Shown here one piece after another: positions 7,353-16,023 of a stretch of 44,056 nt of DNA. A program made the translations under genes and the position numbers. Source of the stretch: Phycisphaerales bacterium (GTDB lineage Bacteria; Planctomycetota; Phycisphaerae; Tepidisphaerales; Tepidisphaeraceae). Position 1 is the first letter of the stretch. Every line of letters starts with the position of its first letter. The stretch is taken from NCBI GenBank assembly GCA_028291615.1, contig JAQGHM010000021.1, positions 1 to 44,056 on the forward strand, written 5' to 3'. The notes under the pieces were generated by a model that worked only from the letters and a program-made list of their open reading frames with translations, had not been told where the DNA came from and did not search any database.

Positions 7353-9848
7353 ATGTACGACTTCTTCCTCAAACTCCTGGGCGTACCCGTCGATCAAGTC
7401 GCGCGGATCACCGACAGCCGCCTCCGCTTTCGCGGCGAGGTGGACTATTTCATCTGGATCATCATCGCCGCCGTCCTGCTCGGCGTCATGGTCTTCCTGA
7501 TGTATCGCAAGTCCGCCCCCGATCTCTCCCCCGTCAAAAAATACACCCTCGCCACCCTCCGCACCGTCTTCCTCTTCCTCATCCTCCTGCTGCTGATGCG
7601 GCCGGTCTGGGCGTTCGTCATCGAGAGCACCATTCGCCGCGAGCTGGTCGTCCTGGTCGATTCCAGCACCAGCATGAAGATCGAAGACCCGCGCAGCGAC
7701 ACCGATGACCTCAAACGAGTCGCCATCGCCAGGGGTCTGATGGACCCCGCCAAGGGCCTCGACCAGACCGTCACCCAAACCCCCGGCCTCGAAAAGATCA
7801 GCCGACTCGACCTCGTCAAAACCATCCTGAAAAGCGACAAGTTCGACCTGATGCCCCGCCTCGCCAAAGACCAGAACATCGACACCTTCGCGTTTGACAG
7901 TTCCCTCACCCCAATCCCAGCGGCCTCATTCCGCCAGCACGCCGCCGGCGAAGGCCCGACGACTCAACCGACGACTCCGTCCAAATCCGATTGGGTCGAC
8001 AAACTCGGCGCACCCGGCCAGCAGACTGCCGCCGGCGACGCGCTCCGCGCCGTTGTCGCCCGCAAGCGCGGCCAACCAATGGCCGGCGTCTTCATCATCA
8101 CCGACGGCGCAAACAACGCCGGCTCAGACCCCCGCGCCGCCGCCGCGCTTGCCAAAGATGCCCACATCCCCCTCTACATTTACGGCGTCGGCATCACCTC
8201 CCCCAAGAACCTCACCGTCGGCAACGTCTTCGCCCCCGAAATCTCCTTCGTAAAAGACGAGGTCCCCGTCACCGTCCGCGTCAAATCGCAAGGCGTCCCC
8301 AGCGCCCGCGTAATCCTCAAGCTCGTTGACGCCGCTGGCCAGGAAGAAAAAGTAGACGAGAAGGAAATCACCTTCGACCAAGACTCCGAGCCCGCCGTTG
8401 CCCTTAAGTTTACGCCCAAGGTCAAGGGCGACTTCACGCTAAAAGCCGTCATCGAGCCCACCGATCCCGCCATCACCGAGCTCACCAAAGACGACAACGA
8501 ATCTACACAGACCCTCAAGGTCATCGACAGCAAGATCAAGGTCCTACTCGTTGATCAATCTCCGCGCTGGGAGTTCAAATACCTCACCGCCCAACTCGTC
8601 CGCGACCGCCGGGTGGATGTAAAGGTCGTGCTCCTCGAAGGTTCATCCGGCCTCTCCAAGTCAAAGGACTCGCCCTATCTCGACCAGTTCCCCCAGAACA
8701 AGGAAGAACTGTTCAAATACAACGTGATTATCCTCGGCGACGTCGACGCCCGCGTCTTCTCCACCGCCCAGCTCGAAGCGCTCGACGAGTTCGTAAACAA
8801 CTTCGGCGGCGGCCTCGCCTTCGTCGCCGGCAAGAAAAACAATCCCTGGACTTACCGCAAAACTCCGCTCGAACGGTTACTCCCCGTCGAGATCGAAGCT
8901 GGCGGCGCGATCAGCGCCGGCACCGGCCCCGCCGGTGAAGACGTCGCCGACAAACCAATCAAGCTCGAGCTCACCGCCGCCGGCAAGCGCGCCCCCATGC
9001 TCCGCCTTGCCGCCGACGACGCCGCCAGCGAGCGCATGTGGGCCAGGCTTCCGCCCGTCTACTGGGTCGCCCCCGTCACCCGTGCCAAGCCCGCCGCCGA
9101 AGTCCTCCTCGTCGATCCCAGCCCCACCCGCTCCACCCGCTATGGCAAGATGCCCGTCATCGCCGTCCAGGGCGTCGGCGCCGGCGAAGCCATGTGGATC
9201 GGCACCGACAACACCTGGCGCTGGCGCAAGAACAAGGGCGACGAACAGTACGTCGCCCTCTGGGGCCAGGTCATCCAGCGCCTCGCGCTCCCCAAGCTGC
9301 TAGGCGGCTCCAAGCGCACCCGCATTGACTTCGATAAGAAAGGCTACGTCACCAACGAGAAGGTCCAGGTCTACGCCCGCCTGTATAACGAATCCTTCGC
9401 CCCCATCACCCAGGACAAGGTCAAGGCATTCGTCAGCGACATCGGCCCCGACGATCCCCGCGCCCGCGAGATCACGCTCCGCCCCGTCCCCGATCAGCCC
9501 GGCATGTACCGCGCCGAGTTCAACGCCCCCGAGAAAGCCGCTCTCTACAAGGTCTTCGCCGACGTCGATAAGACCGCCCTCTACGACCTCCCCGTCACCG
9601 AGCCTAAGATCGAGCCCGGCGAAAACGCCCTCAATCAGGAACTCCTCGAATCCCTCGCCAAATCCACCGGCGGCAAGTTCGTCCGCGAGGAAGACCTCTA
9701 CGCCCTCCCCGACCAGATCAAAGCCGAAACCCCCAAGGTCAAAACCAATTTAGAAGTAGAATTCTGGACCAGCCCCCTCTACTACGGCCTGATGCTGTTG
9801 ATAGTCGCCGCCGAATGGATCATGCGAAAAATGGTGCAGTTAAAATGA
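7353..9848 (+). CDS. Large membrane protein with von Willebrand factor A domain
   Basis: 831 residues from the ATG at 7353 (MYDFFLKLLG). An earlier in-frame ATG at 7314 lies inside the repeat hairpin and would encode only repeat-derived residues, so it is rejected. Two N-terminal membrane helices (FIWIIIAAVLLGVMVFLMY and VFLFLILLLLMRPVWAFVI) precede a vWA domain with MIDAS text VLVDSSTSMKIEDP. A CARDB/Ig-like stretch and a glutamine-amidotransferase-like segment (LDEFVNNFGGGLAFVAGKKN) follow, then a final helix (YYGLMLLIVAAEWIMRKM). The same organisation occurs in planctomycete MoxR operons. It probably works with the BatA-like protein in an envelope complex; the substrate is unknown. Confidence 0.88.
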   Translation: MYDFFLKLLGVPVDQVARITDSRLRFRGEVDYFIWIIIAAVLLGVMVFLMYRKSAPDLSPVKKYTLATLRTVFLFLILLLLMRPVWAFVIESTIRRELVVLVDSSTSMKIEDPRSDTDDLKRVAIARGLMDPAKGLDQTVTQTPGLEKISRLDLVKTILKSDKFDLMPRLAKDQNIDTFAFDSSLTPIPAASFRQHAAGEGPTTQPTTPSKSDWVDKLGAPGQQTAAGDALRAVVARKRGQPMAGVFIITDGANNAGSDPRAAAALAKDAHIPLYIYGVGITSPKNLTVGNVFAPEISFVKDEVPVTVRVKSQGVPSARVILKLVDAAGQEEKVDEKEITFDQDSEPAVALKFTPKVKGDFTLKAVIEPTDPAITELTKDDNESTQTLKVIDSKIKVLLVDQSPRWEFKYLTAQLVRDRRVDVKVVLLEGSSGLSKSKDSPYLDQFPQNKEELFKYNVIILGDVDARVFSTAQLEALDEFVNNFGGGLAFVAGKKNNPWTYRKTPLERLLPVEIEAGGAISAGTGPAGEDVADKPIKLELTAAGKRAPMLRLAADDAASERMWARLPPVYWVAPVTRAKPAAEVLLVDPSPTRSTRYGKMPVIAVQGVGAGEAMWIGTDNTWRWRKNKGDEQYVALWGQVIQRLALPKLLGGSKRTRIDFDKKGYVTNEKVQVYARLYNESFAPITQDKVKAFVSDIGPDDPRAREITLRPVPDQPGMYRAEFNAPEKAALYKVFADVDKTALYDLPVTEPKIEPGENALNQELLESLAKSTGGKFVREEDLYALPDQIKAETPKVKTNLEVEFWTSPLYYGLMLLIVAAEWIMRKMVQLK

Positions 9849-9856
9849 AACGTAAA

Positions 9857-9917
9857 ACATGAAACATGAAGAGTCACCCCTTCCCCCCGTCTTCATGTTT
9901 CACGTCTTCATGTTTCA
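9857..9917. repeat. Short-period inverted-word hairpin D
   Basis: The segments 9857-9872 and 9890-9905 form an inverted repeat with 15 of 16 positions matching. They are built from a TGAAACA-type 7-bp word. A further word copy follows at 9906-9917. The 27 bases 9891-9917 are identical to 19144-19170 in hairpin E. The element sits between the VWA gene and the DUF4175-like gene and ends 9 nt before the next ATG. Confidence 0.88.
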
Positions 9918-9926
9918 GGTTCCCCT

Positions 9927-11738
9927 ATGAGTCAAATCCTCCACGCCAAAATCACCACCGTCCGTCGCAAGCACGTCATCGTCGCCACTGCCGTTGGCGT
10001 CGCCGGCGCGATCGGCGCTTTCGCGCTCATCCTCGCCATCGGCATGCTCCTTGACCTCTGGATTCCCAGCGGCCTCCCCTACAGCGCCCGCGCCGCCCTC
10101 CTCTCGATCAATCTCGCCGCCGTCGTCTGGATCATCCTCTACGCCACCTTCGGCCCCATCCTCTACGGCCCCGACGACGACGAGATCGCCCTGATGGTCG
10201 AAGACGCCGAGCCCGCCTTCCGCACCCGCCTCATCGCCTCCATCCAACTCTCCCGTCCCGGCGAGGCCGCTTCAGCGGCCGGGTCCTCCCCCTCCCTGGT
10301 CCGCGCAATGATCGCGCAAGCAGAATCCCTAGCCGGCCCCATCGATTTCTCCCGCGTCATCAAGACCGACCGCCTACTCCGCGTCATCCTCCTCTCCCTC
10401 CTCATCCTGATCGTCGGCGCAGCCGCGTTCGCGTGGGGCGGCGACACCAGCAAAGATCTCTTCAAACGCGCCTTCCTCTCCAACGTCCCCGTCCCCCGCA
10501 AGACCCGCGTCCTCCCCGTCACCGACAACCTCCTCATCGCCCGCGGCGACACCGTCGAGATTCTCGCCCTCGCCGACGGCGTCATCCCCCCCACCGGCCA
10601 ACTCACCATCAAGACCGAAGCCGGCCGCAAACAGGACTTCACCATGGAGCGCGTCACCCCCGTCGACGACGCCCGCCTCCAGCAAGCCAAGCAACTCCTC
10701 GCCGACAGCCAGCGCGATCCCAAACTCATCGCGCGCGTCTCCTCCCACTTAGACGCCAGCGCCCCCCTCTTCGCCGCCACCATCGAAAACGTCCAGGAAC
10801 CATTCGACTATACCATCCGCCTCAACGACGGCGCCTCTGAAACCTTCAAGGTCAACGTCCTCCCCCGCCCCGCCATCACCAAGGTGGAAGCCAAACAGAT
10901 CTACCCCGCCTACACCGGCCGCCCCATCGAACCCCGTCCCTTAGGCGACCTCTCCATCCTCCAAGGCAGCAAACTCCAACTCGCCATCACCGTAAACAAG
11001 AACCTCCACCGCCCCGCCAAGCCCTCAGAGGTCCCCAACTTCGTCCACCTCATCGGCAGCGACAAAAACCTCCCCCTCAAGGTGGACGACAAAGACGCCC
11101 GGATCCTCCAAGGCGAATTCGACATCCCCAAGGGCACCACCGGCTTCTCCATCAACCTCACCGACGAATACGGCTTAAAATCCAAAGACCCCGCCATCTA
11201 CCGCATCGACTTGCTTCAAGACAAACCCCCCGCCGCCCGCATCATCCTCCCCACCCGTAAGGAAGTCCTGCTGGTCCGCGACGCCAAACACAAGGTCATC
11301 TTCGAAGCCACCGACGACTTCGCCATCGGCGCCGCTGGCATCCGCTACAAGCTCGACGACGGCCCCGAATCCACCATCAAGCTCGACCTCAAAGGCCAGC
11401 ACCCGAGAAACTTCCGCGGCGAATACGACTGGAAACTCAACGAGGTCCAATCCACCTCCGCTACAAGACCCATGATGGAAGGCAGCGTCATCGAATACTG
11501 GATCGAAGTCGAAGACACCAAGGACGCCCCCAACGGCGGCCCCGGCAAGGGCGTCTCCGAGCACTACATGGTCCGAGTAGTAAGCGAAGCCGAAAAACGC
11601 GCAGAAATGGCCGCCAGAATCGCCGACATAGGCTCAGGCCTGAGAACCGCCGCCGACGACCAGGAAGCCGTCGCCAACAAGGTCGGCACGATCCTCCTGG
11701 AGAAAAAGCCCGGCGCCTCAGAACCCGCGCCCAAGTAA
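9927..11738 (+). CDS. DUF4175-like conserved membrane protein
   Basis: 603 residues. Two N-terminal membrane helices (IVATAVGVAGAIGAFALILAIGMLLDLWI and ALLSINLAAVVWIILYATF, together residues about 18-75) are followed by an amphipathic segment and a third helix (LLRVILLSLLILIVGAAAFAW). The remainder is beta-rich extracytoplasmic sequence (for example PAITKVEAKQIYPAYTGRP). This layout resembles the large DUF4175-like proteins found after MoxR / VWA genes in planctomycetes. In those the coiled-coil tail is often on the same chain; here it appears as the next gene. No enzymatic motif is visible. A codon run at 10265-10280 (GGCCGC, 4 nt, GCGGCC) forms a small hairpin in a linker. Confidence 0.7.
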   Translation: MSQILHAKITTVRRKHVIVATAVGVAGAIGAFALILAIGMLLDLWIPSGLPYSARAALLSINLAAVVWIILYATFGPILYGPDDDEIALMVEDAEPAFRTRLIASIQLSRPGEAASAAGSSPSLVRAMIAQAESLAGPIDFSRVIKTDRLLRVILLSLLILIVGAAAFAWGGDTSKDLFKRAFLSNVPVPRKTRVLPVTDNLLIARGDTVEILALADGVIPPTGQLTIKTEAGRKQDFTMERVTPVDDARLQQAKQLLADSQRDPKLIARVSSHLDASAPLFAATIENVQEPFDYTIRLNDGASETFKVNVLPRPAITKVEAKQIYPAYTGRPIEPRPLGDLSILQGSKLQLAITVNKNLHRPAKPSEVPNFVHLIGSDKNLPLKVDDKDARILQGEFDIPKGTTGFSINLTDEYGLKSKDPAIYRIDLLQDKPPAARIILPTRKEVLLVRDAKHKVIFEATDDFAIGAAGIRYKLDDGPESTIKLDLKGQHPRNFRGEYDWKLNEVQSTSATRPMMEGSVIEYWIEVEDTKDAPNGGPGKGVSEHYMVRVVSEAEKRAEMAARIADIGSGLRTAADDQEAVANKVGTILLEKKPGASEPAPK

Positions 11739-11750
11739 AGTCTTATGTAG

Positions 11751-11767
11751 GGTGGGCTTCGCCCACC
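11751..11767. repeat. Compact GGTGGGC hairpin, copy 1
   Basis: GGTGGGC, TTC, GCCCACC is a perfect 7-bp stem with a 3-nt loop, beginning 12 bp after a stop codon. A sister copy with loop TCT lies at 37784-37800, and the flanks (AGGG before, ACC plus TCGCGC after) are also shared, so this is a dispersed repeat and not a chance palindrome. Confidence 0.75.
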
Positions 11768-11877
11768 ACCTTCGCGCTACCGACAACGCTAATATGAAGA
11801 TCACACGCGATCATTTGCGTGGTACAAAGTGTTGCCCCGTTCAGCCCGACCGGCAAGAACTTTCCAGGATTTCGCCC

Positions 11878-14811
11878 ATGAACAACTCCACTCGCACCCT
11901 CGCCCTCGCCGCCGCGCTTGCCTCCCAGGCCCTCTGGGGCGTCCTCCCCGTCTTCTCAGCCCCCGCCGCCCCCGCCCTCGACCAGCGCGTCCGCGAGACC
12001 GAGCGCAAGCAACAGCTCATCCGCACCTCCACCCAGCACATCGGCGAAGACCTCGCGGCCATCATCACCGAGTTCGAAAACAATGGCATGGGCGACGGCG
12101 AAGACGTCAAGGTCCTCCGCGCCATCAAGGGCGTCCTCGGCAAACTCTCCGACAAGGAAATGGCCCGCGTCATCGAGCTCCTCGGCGCAGCCCGCGGCGG
12201 CAACGACGCCGCCCAGAATAAGTCCAAGGTCGCCCAGGCGTTCGGCGGACAGAAGACCATCGTCGTCGAGCTCCGCCAGCTCCTCCTCGAATACCAGCGC
12301 CAGCAGGAACTTTACGAGCTCTCCCTCCGCTTCGCCCAGCTCGCCAACCGCCAGAACGGCAATCTCAAGGAAGCCAAGCGCCTCGTCCGCTCCGCCCAGG
12401 GCCGCGGCCTCGACCGCTTCGACGAAAACCAGAAGATCAGCCTCTCCGTCCAGAAGGACGAGCAGACCGCAATCCGCGACGAGGCCATGGGCGTCATCAA
12501 CAAGCTCGGCAACCTCGCCAAGGACACCGAGAGCACCACCGCCGAGCGCCTCACCCAAAGCCTGCAAGCCGCCCAGAAGGGCAAGGTCGAAGACGCCCTC
12601 AAGAACGCCGTCGAAGAGCTCAAGGCCGCCAACCTCTACCGCGCCGCCGCCAGCCAGAAGTCCGCCCGCGACCAACTCCGCGACCTCTCGCGCCTCGTCG
12701 CCCCGCCCAAGGACGCGCAGGAGATCCTCCGCCAGGCTGCCGCCGAGCTCGAACGCCTCATCATCGAGCAGAAGCAGACCATCGCCCAGACCCAGGCCCT
12801 CGCCGACGCCGCCCGCAAGAACGAAGAAGCCTACTTCGAAGCCGAAGACCGCCAGGGCGACGTCGTCGATCGCACCGACATGATCCAGAAAGATATCGAG
12901 CACGTCTGCCCGCTCGCTTCCGATCAGTGCAAGAAGGCCGAAGACCGCATGCAGGACGCCCGCTCCAACATCCTCGAAAAGCGCCGCGAAGAAGCGACGA
13001 AGAATCAGGAACAAGCCGTAGTCCACCTCGCCGCCGCTCAAAAGCTCGTCCTCGAAGAGCTGAACAAGCAGGAGAAAAAGGAAGAGCGCGCCGTCGATAA
13101 GCTCGCCGAAGCCAAGGCTCTCAAGGAAAAGGTCACCGCCCTCAAGGAAGAGCAAGAAAAGCTCAAGAAGGAAACCGAAGCCACCAAGGACCAACCGAAG
13201 AAGGCCGACAAGAACGACAAGACCAACAAGCTCGCCGACATCTCCCCCCAGCAGGCCAAGCTCCAGGCCGACGCCCGCGACCTCCAGCCAGAAACCGCCC
13301 AGGCCTCCGTCCCCGCCGCCGACGCCATCGCCGAAGCCGCCAAGGAAATGGGCAAAGCGCAAGCCGCCATCGACAAGGCCGTTGAGAAAAAGGACAACAA
13401 GCTCGAACAAGCCACCGCCCCCCAGCAGGCCGCAGTCGAAAATCTCGCCCGCGCCGAAAAACTGCTCGACAAGGAAATCGCCAACCTCGAACAAGCCAAG
13501 AACGACCTAGACCAACTCGAAAAAGCCCGTGAGAAAGTCGCGGAACTGATCAAGAACGAAAACAAGATCGAGATCGCCACCGCCAAAGCCGAGGCCATGC
13601 AAAAGCCCGACGCCGCAAAACCCGATGCGGCAAAGCCGGATGGTGGGAGCCCCGATGCGGCGAAGCCTGACGCCGCTAAACCAGATGGTGCGAAACCCGA
13701 CGCCGCCGCAAAGCCGGATGGCGCCAAACCTGATGCAGCCAAACCCGACGCCGCCAAAGCCGCCACCAAAGCCCTCGCCAAGGATCAAGGCGACAACGCC
13801 GCCGCCACCGCCGAAGCCGCCGCCTCTCTCCCCCAAGCCGCCCAGGACGCCGCCGCTCCGCTGAATGATGCGAAAGGCAACCAGGATAAAGCCAAGGGCG
13901 ACCTGCAAAAAGGCGATGCCGCCGCCGCCCGCCCCGACGAAAAGAAAGCCCTCGCCAATCTCGAAAAAGCAAAGGACGCCCTCGACAAAAAAATCGGCGA
14001 CCTGCAAAACCAGCTAGGCCAACCCGCCGATGCCCAGGCCGCCGCCAACGCCGACCTCGCCCAAGCCATCGCCAAAGCGCAAGCCGACATCGGTCAAGCC
14101 ATGCAACAAGCGGACGCCGGCAAACCCGCCGCCGCTGACAAACCGGCCGGCGACAAACCAGCCGGTGGCAAACCCGCGGGCGATAAACCCGCCGCCGAAA
14201 AAGCCCCCGCCAAACCCAAGGCCCAGGCCCTCGCGAAAACCGCCCAGGATCTAGCCGACGCCGCCGCCCAGGCCAGCGCCCCCGCCGCCGTCGATGCCGC
14301 CATCGCCCAGGCCACCGACGCCCTCGCCCAGGCCGCCGGCGCAGCCGAAGCCGGCAACGAGCCCGCCACCCAGTCCAATGCCGCCACCGCCCAGGCCGCC
14401 CTCGACAAGGCCGCTGCCGCCCTAGCCATGGCCCAGCAAGGCGCCTCCTCCACCGCACAAGCCAACGCCAAGGGAAAAGGCGAAAAAGGCGAAGGCCAGG
14501 AGCCCGGCAAGGGCGAAGGTCAAGCCGAAGGCCAGGGCCAGGGTGAAGGACAGGACAAGGGCCAGGGCAAAGGCCCCAGCCAAAGTACCGCCGAAGGCCA
14601 GGGCCAAGGCACCGGCGAGCGCCAAAGCGGCCACGCCGCCGCCGCCGACAATGGCCAGCGCGGCAACAACAAGGGCAAGGGCGAGTTCATCAAACTCCCC
14701 CCCCGCGACCGCAACGCCATCATGCAATCAAGAAAAGAATCCGCCCCCAGTGAATACGCCCCCGCAGTAGAACAATACCTGAAAAACCTCGCCGACAACG
14801 AGGACAAGTAA
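11878..14811 (+). CDS. Exported Ala/Lys/Glu-rich coiled-coil protein
   Basis: 977 residues from the ATG at 11878, which has AGGA nine bases upstream and starts a good signal peptide (LALAAALASQALWGVLPVFSAPAAP). Residues of roughly 35-620 are strongly helical with long heptad-like charged stretches. From about 575 a repeat of AKPDA / AKPDG units occurs, then a second repeat of GDKPAGGKPAGDKPA, then a Gly/Gln/Lys-rich segment (KGEKGEGQEPGKGEGQ). The C-terminus (FIKLPPRDRNAIMQSRKE) resembles the closing motif of planctomycete DUF4175-like proteins. It may therefore be the detached tail of the preceding protein. It is likely a periplasmic scaffold or tether; no catalytic motif is seen. Confidence 0.8.
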   Translation: MNNSTRTLALAAALASQALWGVLPVFSAPAAPALDQRVRETERKQQLIRTSTQHIGEDLAAIITEFENNGMGDGEDVKVLRAIKGVLGKLSDKEMARVIELLGAARGGNDAAQNKSKVAQAFGGQKTIVVELRQLLLEYQRQQELYELSLRFAQLANRQNGNLKEAKRLVRSAQGRGLDRFDENQKISLSVQKDEQTAIRDEAMGVINKLGNLAKDTESTTAERLTQSLQAAQKGKVEDALKNAVEELKAANLYRAAASQKSARDQLRDLSRLVAPPKDAQEILRQAAAELERLIIEQKQTIAQTQALADAARKNEEAYFEAEDRQGDVVDRTDMIQKDIEHVCPLASDQCKKAEDRMQDARSNILEKRREEATKNQEQAVVHLAAAQKLVLEELNKQEKKEERAVDKLAEAKALKEKVTALKEEQEKLKKETEATKDQPKKADKNDKTNKLADISPQQAKLQADARDLQPETAQASVPAADAIAEAAKEMGKAQAAIDKAVEKKDNKLEQATAPQQAAVENLARAEKLLDKEIANLEQAKNDLDQLEKAREKVAELIKNENKIEIATAKAEAMQKPDAAKPDAAKPDGGSPDAAKPDAAKPDGAKPDAAAKPDGAKPDAAKPDAAKAATKALAKDQGDNAAATAEAAASLPQAAQDAAAPLNDAKGNQDKAKGDLQKGDAAAARPDEKKALANLEKAKDALDKKIGDLQNQLGQPADAQAAANADLAQAIAKAQADIGQAMQQADAGKPAAADKPAGDKPAGGKPAGDKPAAEKAPAKPKAQALAKTAQDLADAAAQASAPAAVDAAIAQATDALAQAAGAAEAGNEPATQSNAATAQAALDKAAAALAMAQQGASSTAQANAKGKGEKGEGQEPGKGEGQAEGQGQGEGQDKGQGKGPSQSTAEGQGQGTGERQSGHAAAADNGQRGNNKGKGEFIKLPPRDRNAIMQSRKESAPSEYAPAVEQYLKNLADNEDK
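13606..13764 (+). repeat. AKPDA/AKPDG protein repeat with scrambled codons
   Basis: About ten tandem 4-5 residue units (AKPDA, AKPDG, with one SPDA variant) within the coiled-coil gene. Neighbouring units use different synonymous codons for Lys, Pro and Asp, unlike the uniform C-ending usage around them, so the repeat is much less perfect in DNA than in protein. Confidence 0.8.
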
Positions 14812-14814
14812 CCC

Positions 14815-14931
14815 CTATCACGGGCGTCCCGCCCGTGCTAACAGCACACATATTTTCCAGAAGCGCGACTTCCTAAAATCTTCCAACTAAAATCTTCCAA
14901 CGTTCCGGCACGGGCGAGACGCCCGTGATAG
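14815..14931. repeat. Hairpin F with CACGGGCG arms
   Basis: The left arm 14815-14838 and right arm 14908-14931 are inverted copies with 23 of 24 positions matching. Each arm is itself a small palindrome (CACGGGCG ... CGCCCGTG). The 69-bp loop contains two exact tandem copies of a 14-bp unit (CTAAAATCTTCCAA) at 14873-14886 and 14887-14900. The element fills the spacer between the coiled-coil gene and the squalene-cyclase-fold gene, and its right arm ends 9 nt before that start. Confidence 0.9.
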
Positions 14932-14940
14932 GACACACAG

Positions 14941-16020
14941 ATGAAGAAAAAACTGTCTATCGCAACGCTGTCCCTTCTAACTCTCTGCTCTCCGATCCTG
15001 CGCGCTGCCGACCCCATCGCCCCGCCTGCGCCCCCCGCCACCATTCCCGAAGTCCCCAAAGACGACGTAGTCGTAGACGACAAAACCGAAGCCGTCATCA
15101 AGGGCGCACTCAAATGGCTCGCCGCCAAGCAGCAGCCCAACGGCTCCTGGACCACCGGCCGCGGCAACGAACATCCCGTCGCCATGACCGGCTACACCCT
15201 CATGGCCATGATGGCCGCCGGACAACTCCCCGGCGAAGGTGAGCACGGCAAGAACGTCACAAAGGGGATGAACTACCTCCTCTCCTGCGTCCGCGCTGAC
15301 GGCTACATCACCAACGGCGGCGAAGGCAACATGTACAACCATGGCATCGCCGCCATCGCCCTCGCCGAGCTCTATGGCCAAACCAAGGACCCCAAGCTCA
15401 AACAAAAACTCGACCTCGCCATCAAGCTGATCGTCAACTGCCAGAACCAGCAGGGGGGCTGGCGCTACCGCCCCGCGATCGTTGACGGCGACATCTCCGT
15501 CACCGTCCTCCAGCTCGTCGCCGCCCGCGCCGCCCTCAACAGCGGCATCGAGGTCCCCCAATCGACCATCGACAAGGGCGTCAGCTTCGTCAAGCTCTGT
15601 CATCACCCCTCTACCGGCGGCTTCACCTATCAGCCCCACGGCAACCCGCCCGGCTTCGCGCGCACCGCCGCCGCCATCTACTCCCTCCAGGTCTGCGGCC
15701 ACTACGACGACAAGGAGGTCAAGGCCGGCGCTGATTACCTTCTCAACAAACCGCTCACCACCAACGGCGAATGGTTCACCTACGGCAACTTCTACGCCGC
15801 CCCCGCCATGTACATGATCGGCGGAAAAACCTGGCAGACCTGGTACGGCAACCTCAAGACCATCCTCCTCGACGACACCACCGGCCGCCTCAAGAAGGAA
15901 GGCGACATGACCTACTGGGAACCCTTCGACGGTCAAGGCGTCGGCCCCGTCTACGCCACCGCCGTCTACACCACCATCCTCGCCATGCCCTACCATTACA
16001 TCCCGCTCTACCAGAGGTGA
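14941..16020 (+). CDS. Prenyltransferase/squalene-oxidase repeat protein, exported
   Basis: 359 residues with a signal peptide (KKKLSIATLSLLTLCSPILRAADP). It contains alpha/alpha-toroid repeats of the squalene-hopene cyclase / prenyltransferase type: ALKWLAAKQQPNGSW, GMNYLLSCVRADGYI, LIVNCQNQQGGWRY, GVSFVKLCHHPSTGGFTY and GADYLL. The DxDD catalytic motif of true squalene cyclases is absent and the protein is about half their length, so it is probably not a cyclase. Such small exported repeat proteins are common in planctomycete MoxR operons, where their role is unknown. The next gene starts 3 bp after the stop. Confidence 0.85.
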   Translation: MKKKLSIATLSLLTLCSPILRAADPIAPPAPPATIPEVPKDDVVVDDKTEAVIKGALKWLAAKQQPNGSWTTGRGNEHPVAMTGYTLMAMMAAGQLPGEGEHGKNVTKGMNYLLSCVRADGYITNGGEGNMYNHGIAAIALAELYGQTKDPKLKQKLDLAIKLIVNCQNQQGGWRYRPAIVDGDISVTVLQLVAARAALNSGIEVPQSTIDKGVSFVKLCHHPSTGGFTYQPHGNPPGFARTAAAIYSLQVCGHYDDKEVKAGADYLLNKPLTTNGEWFTYGNFYAAPAMYMIGGKTWQTWYGNLKTILLDDTTGRLKKEGDMTYWEPFDGQGVGPVYATAVYTTILAMPYHYIPLYQR

Positions 16021-16023
16021 TGA

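Noticed and set aside
14941..16020. Naming the toroid protein a squalene-hopene cyclase
   Set aside because: It lacks the DxDD motif, is about half the length and is exported.
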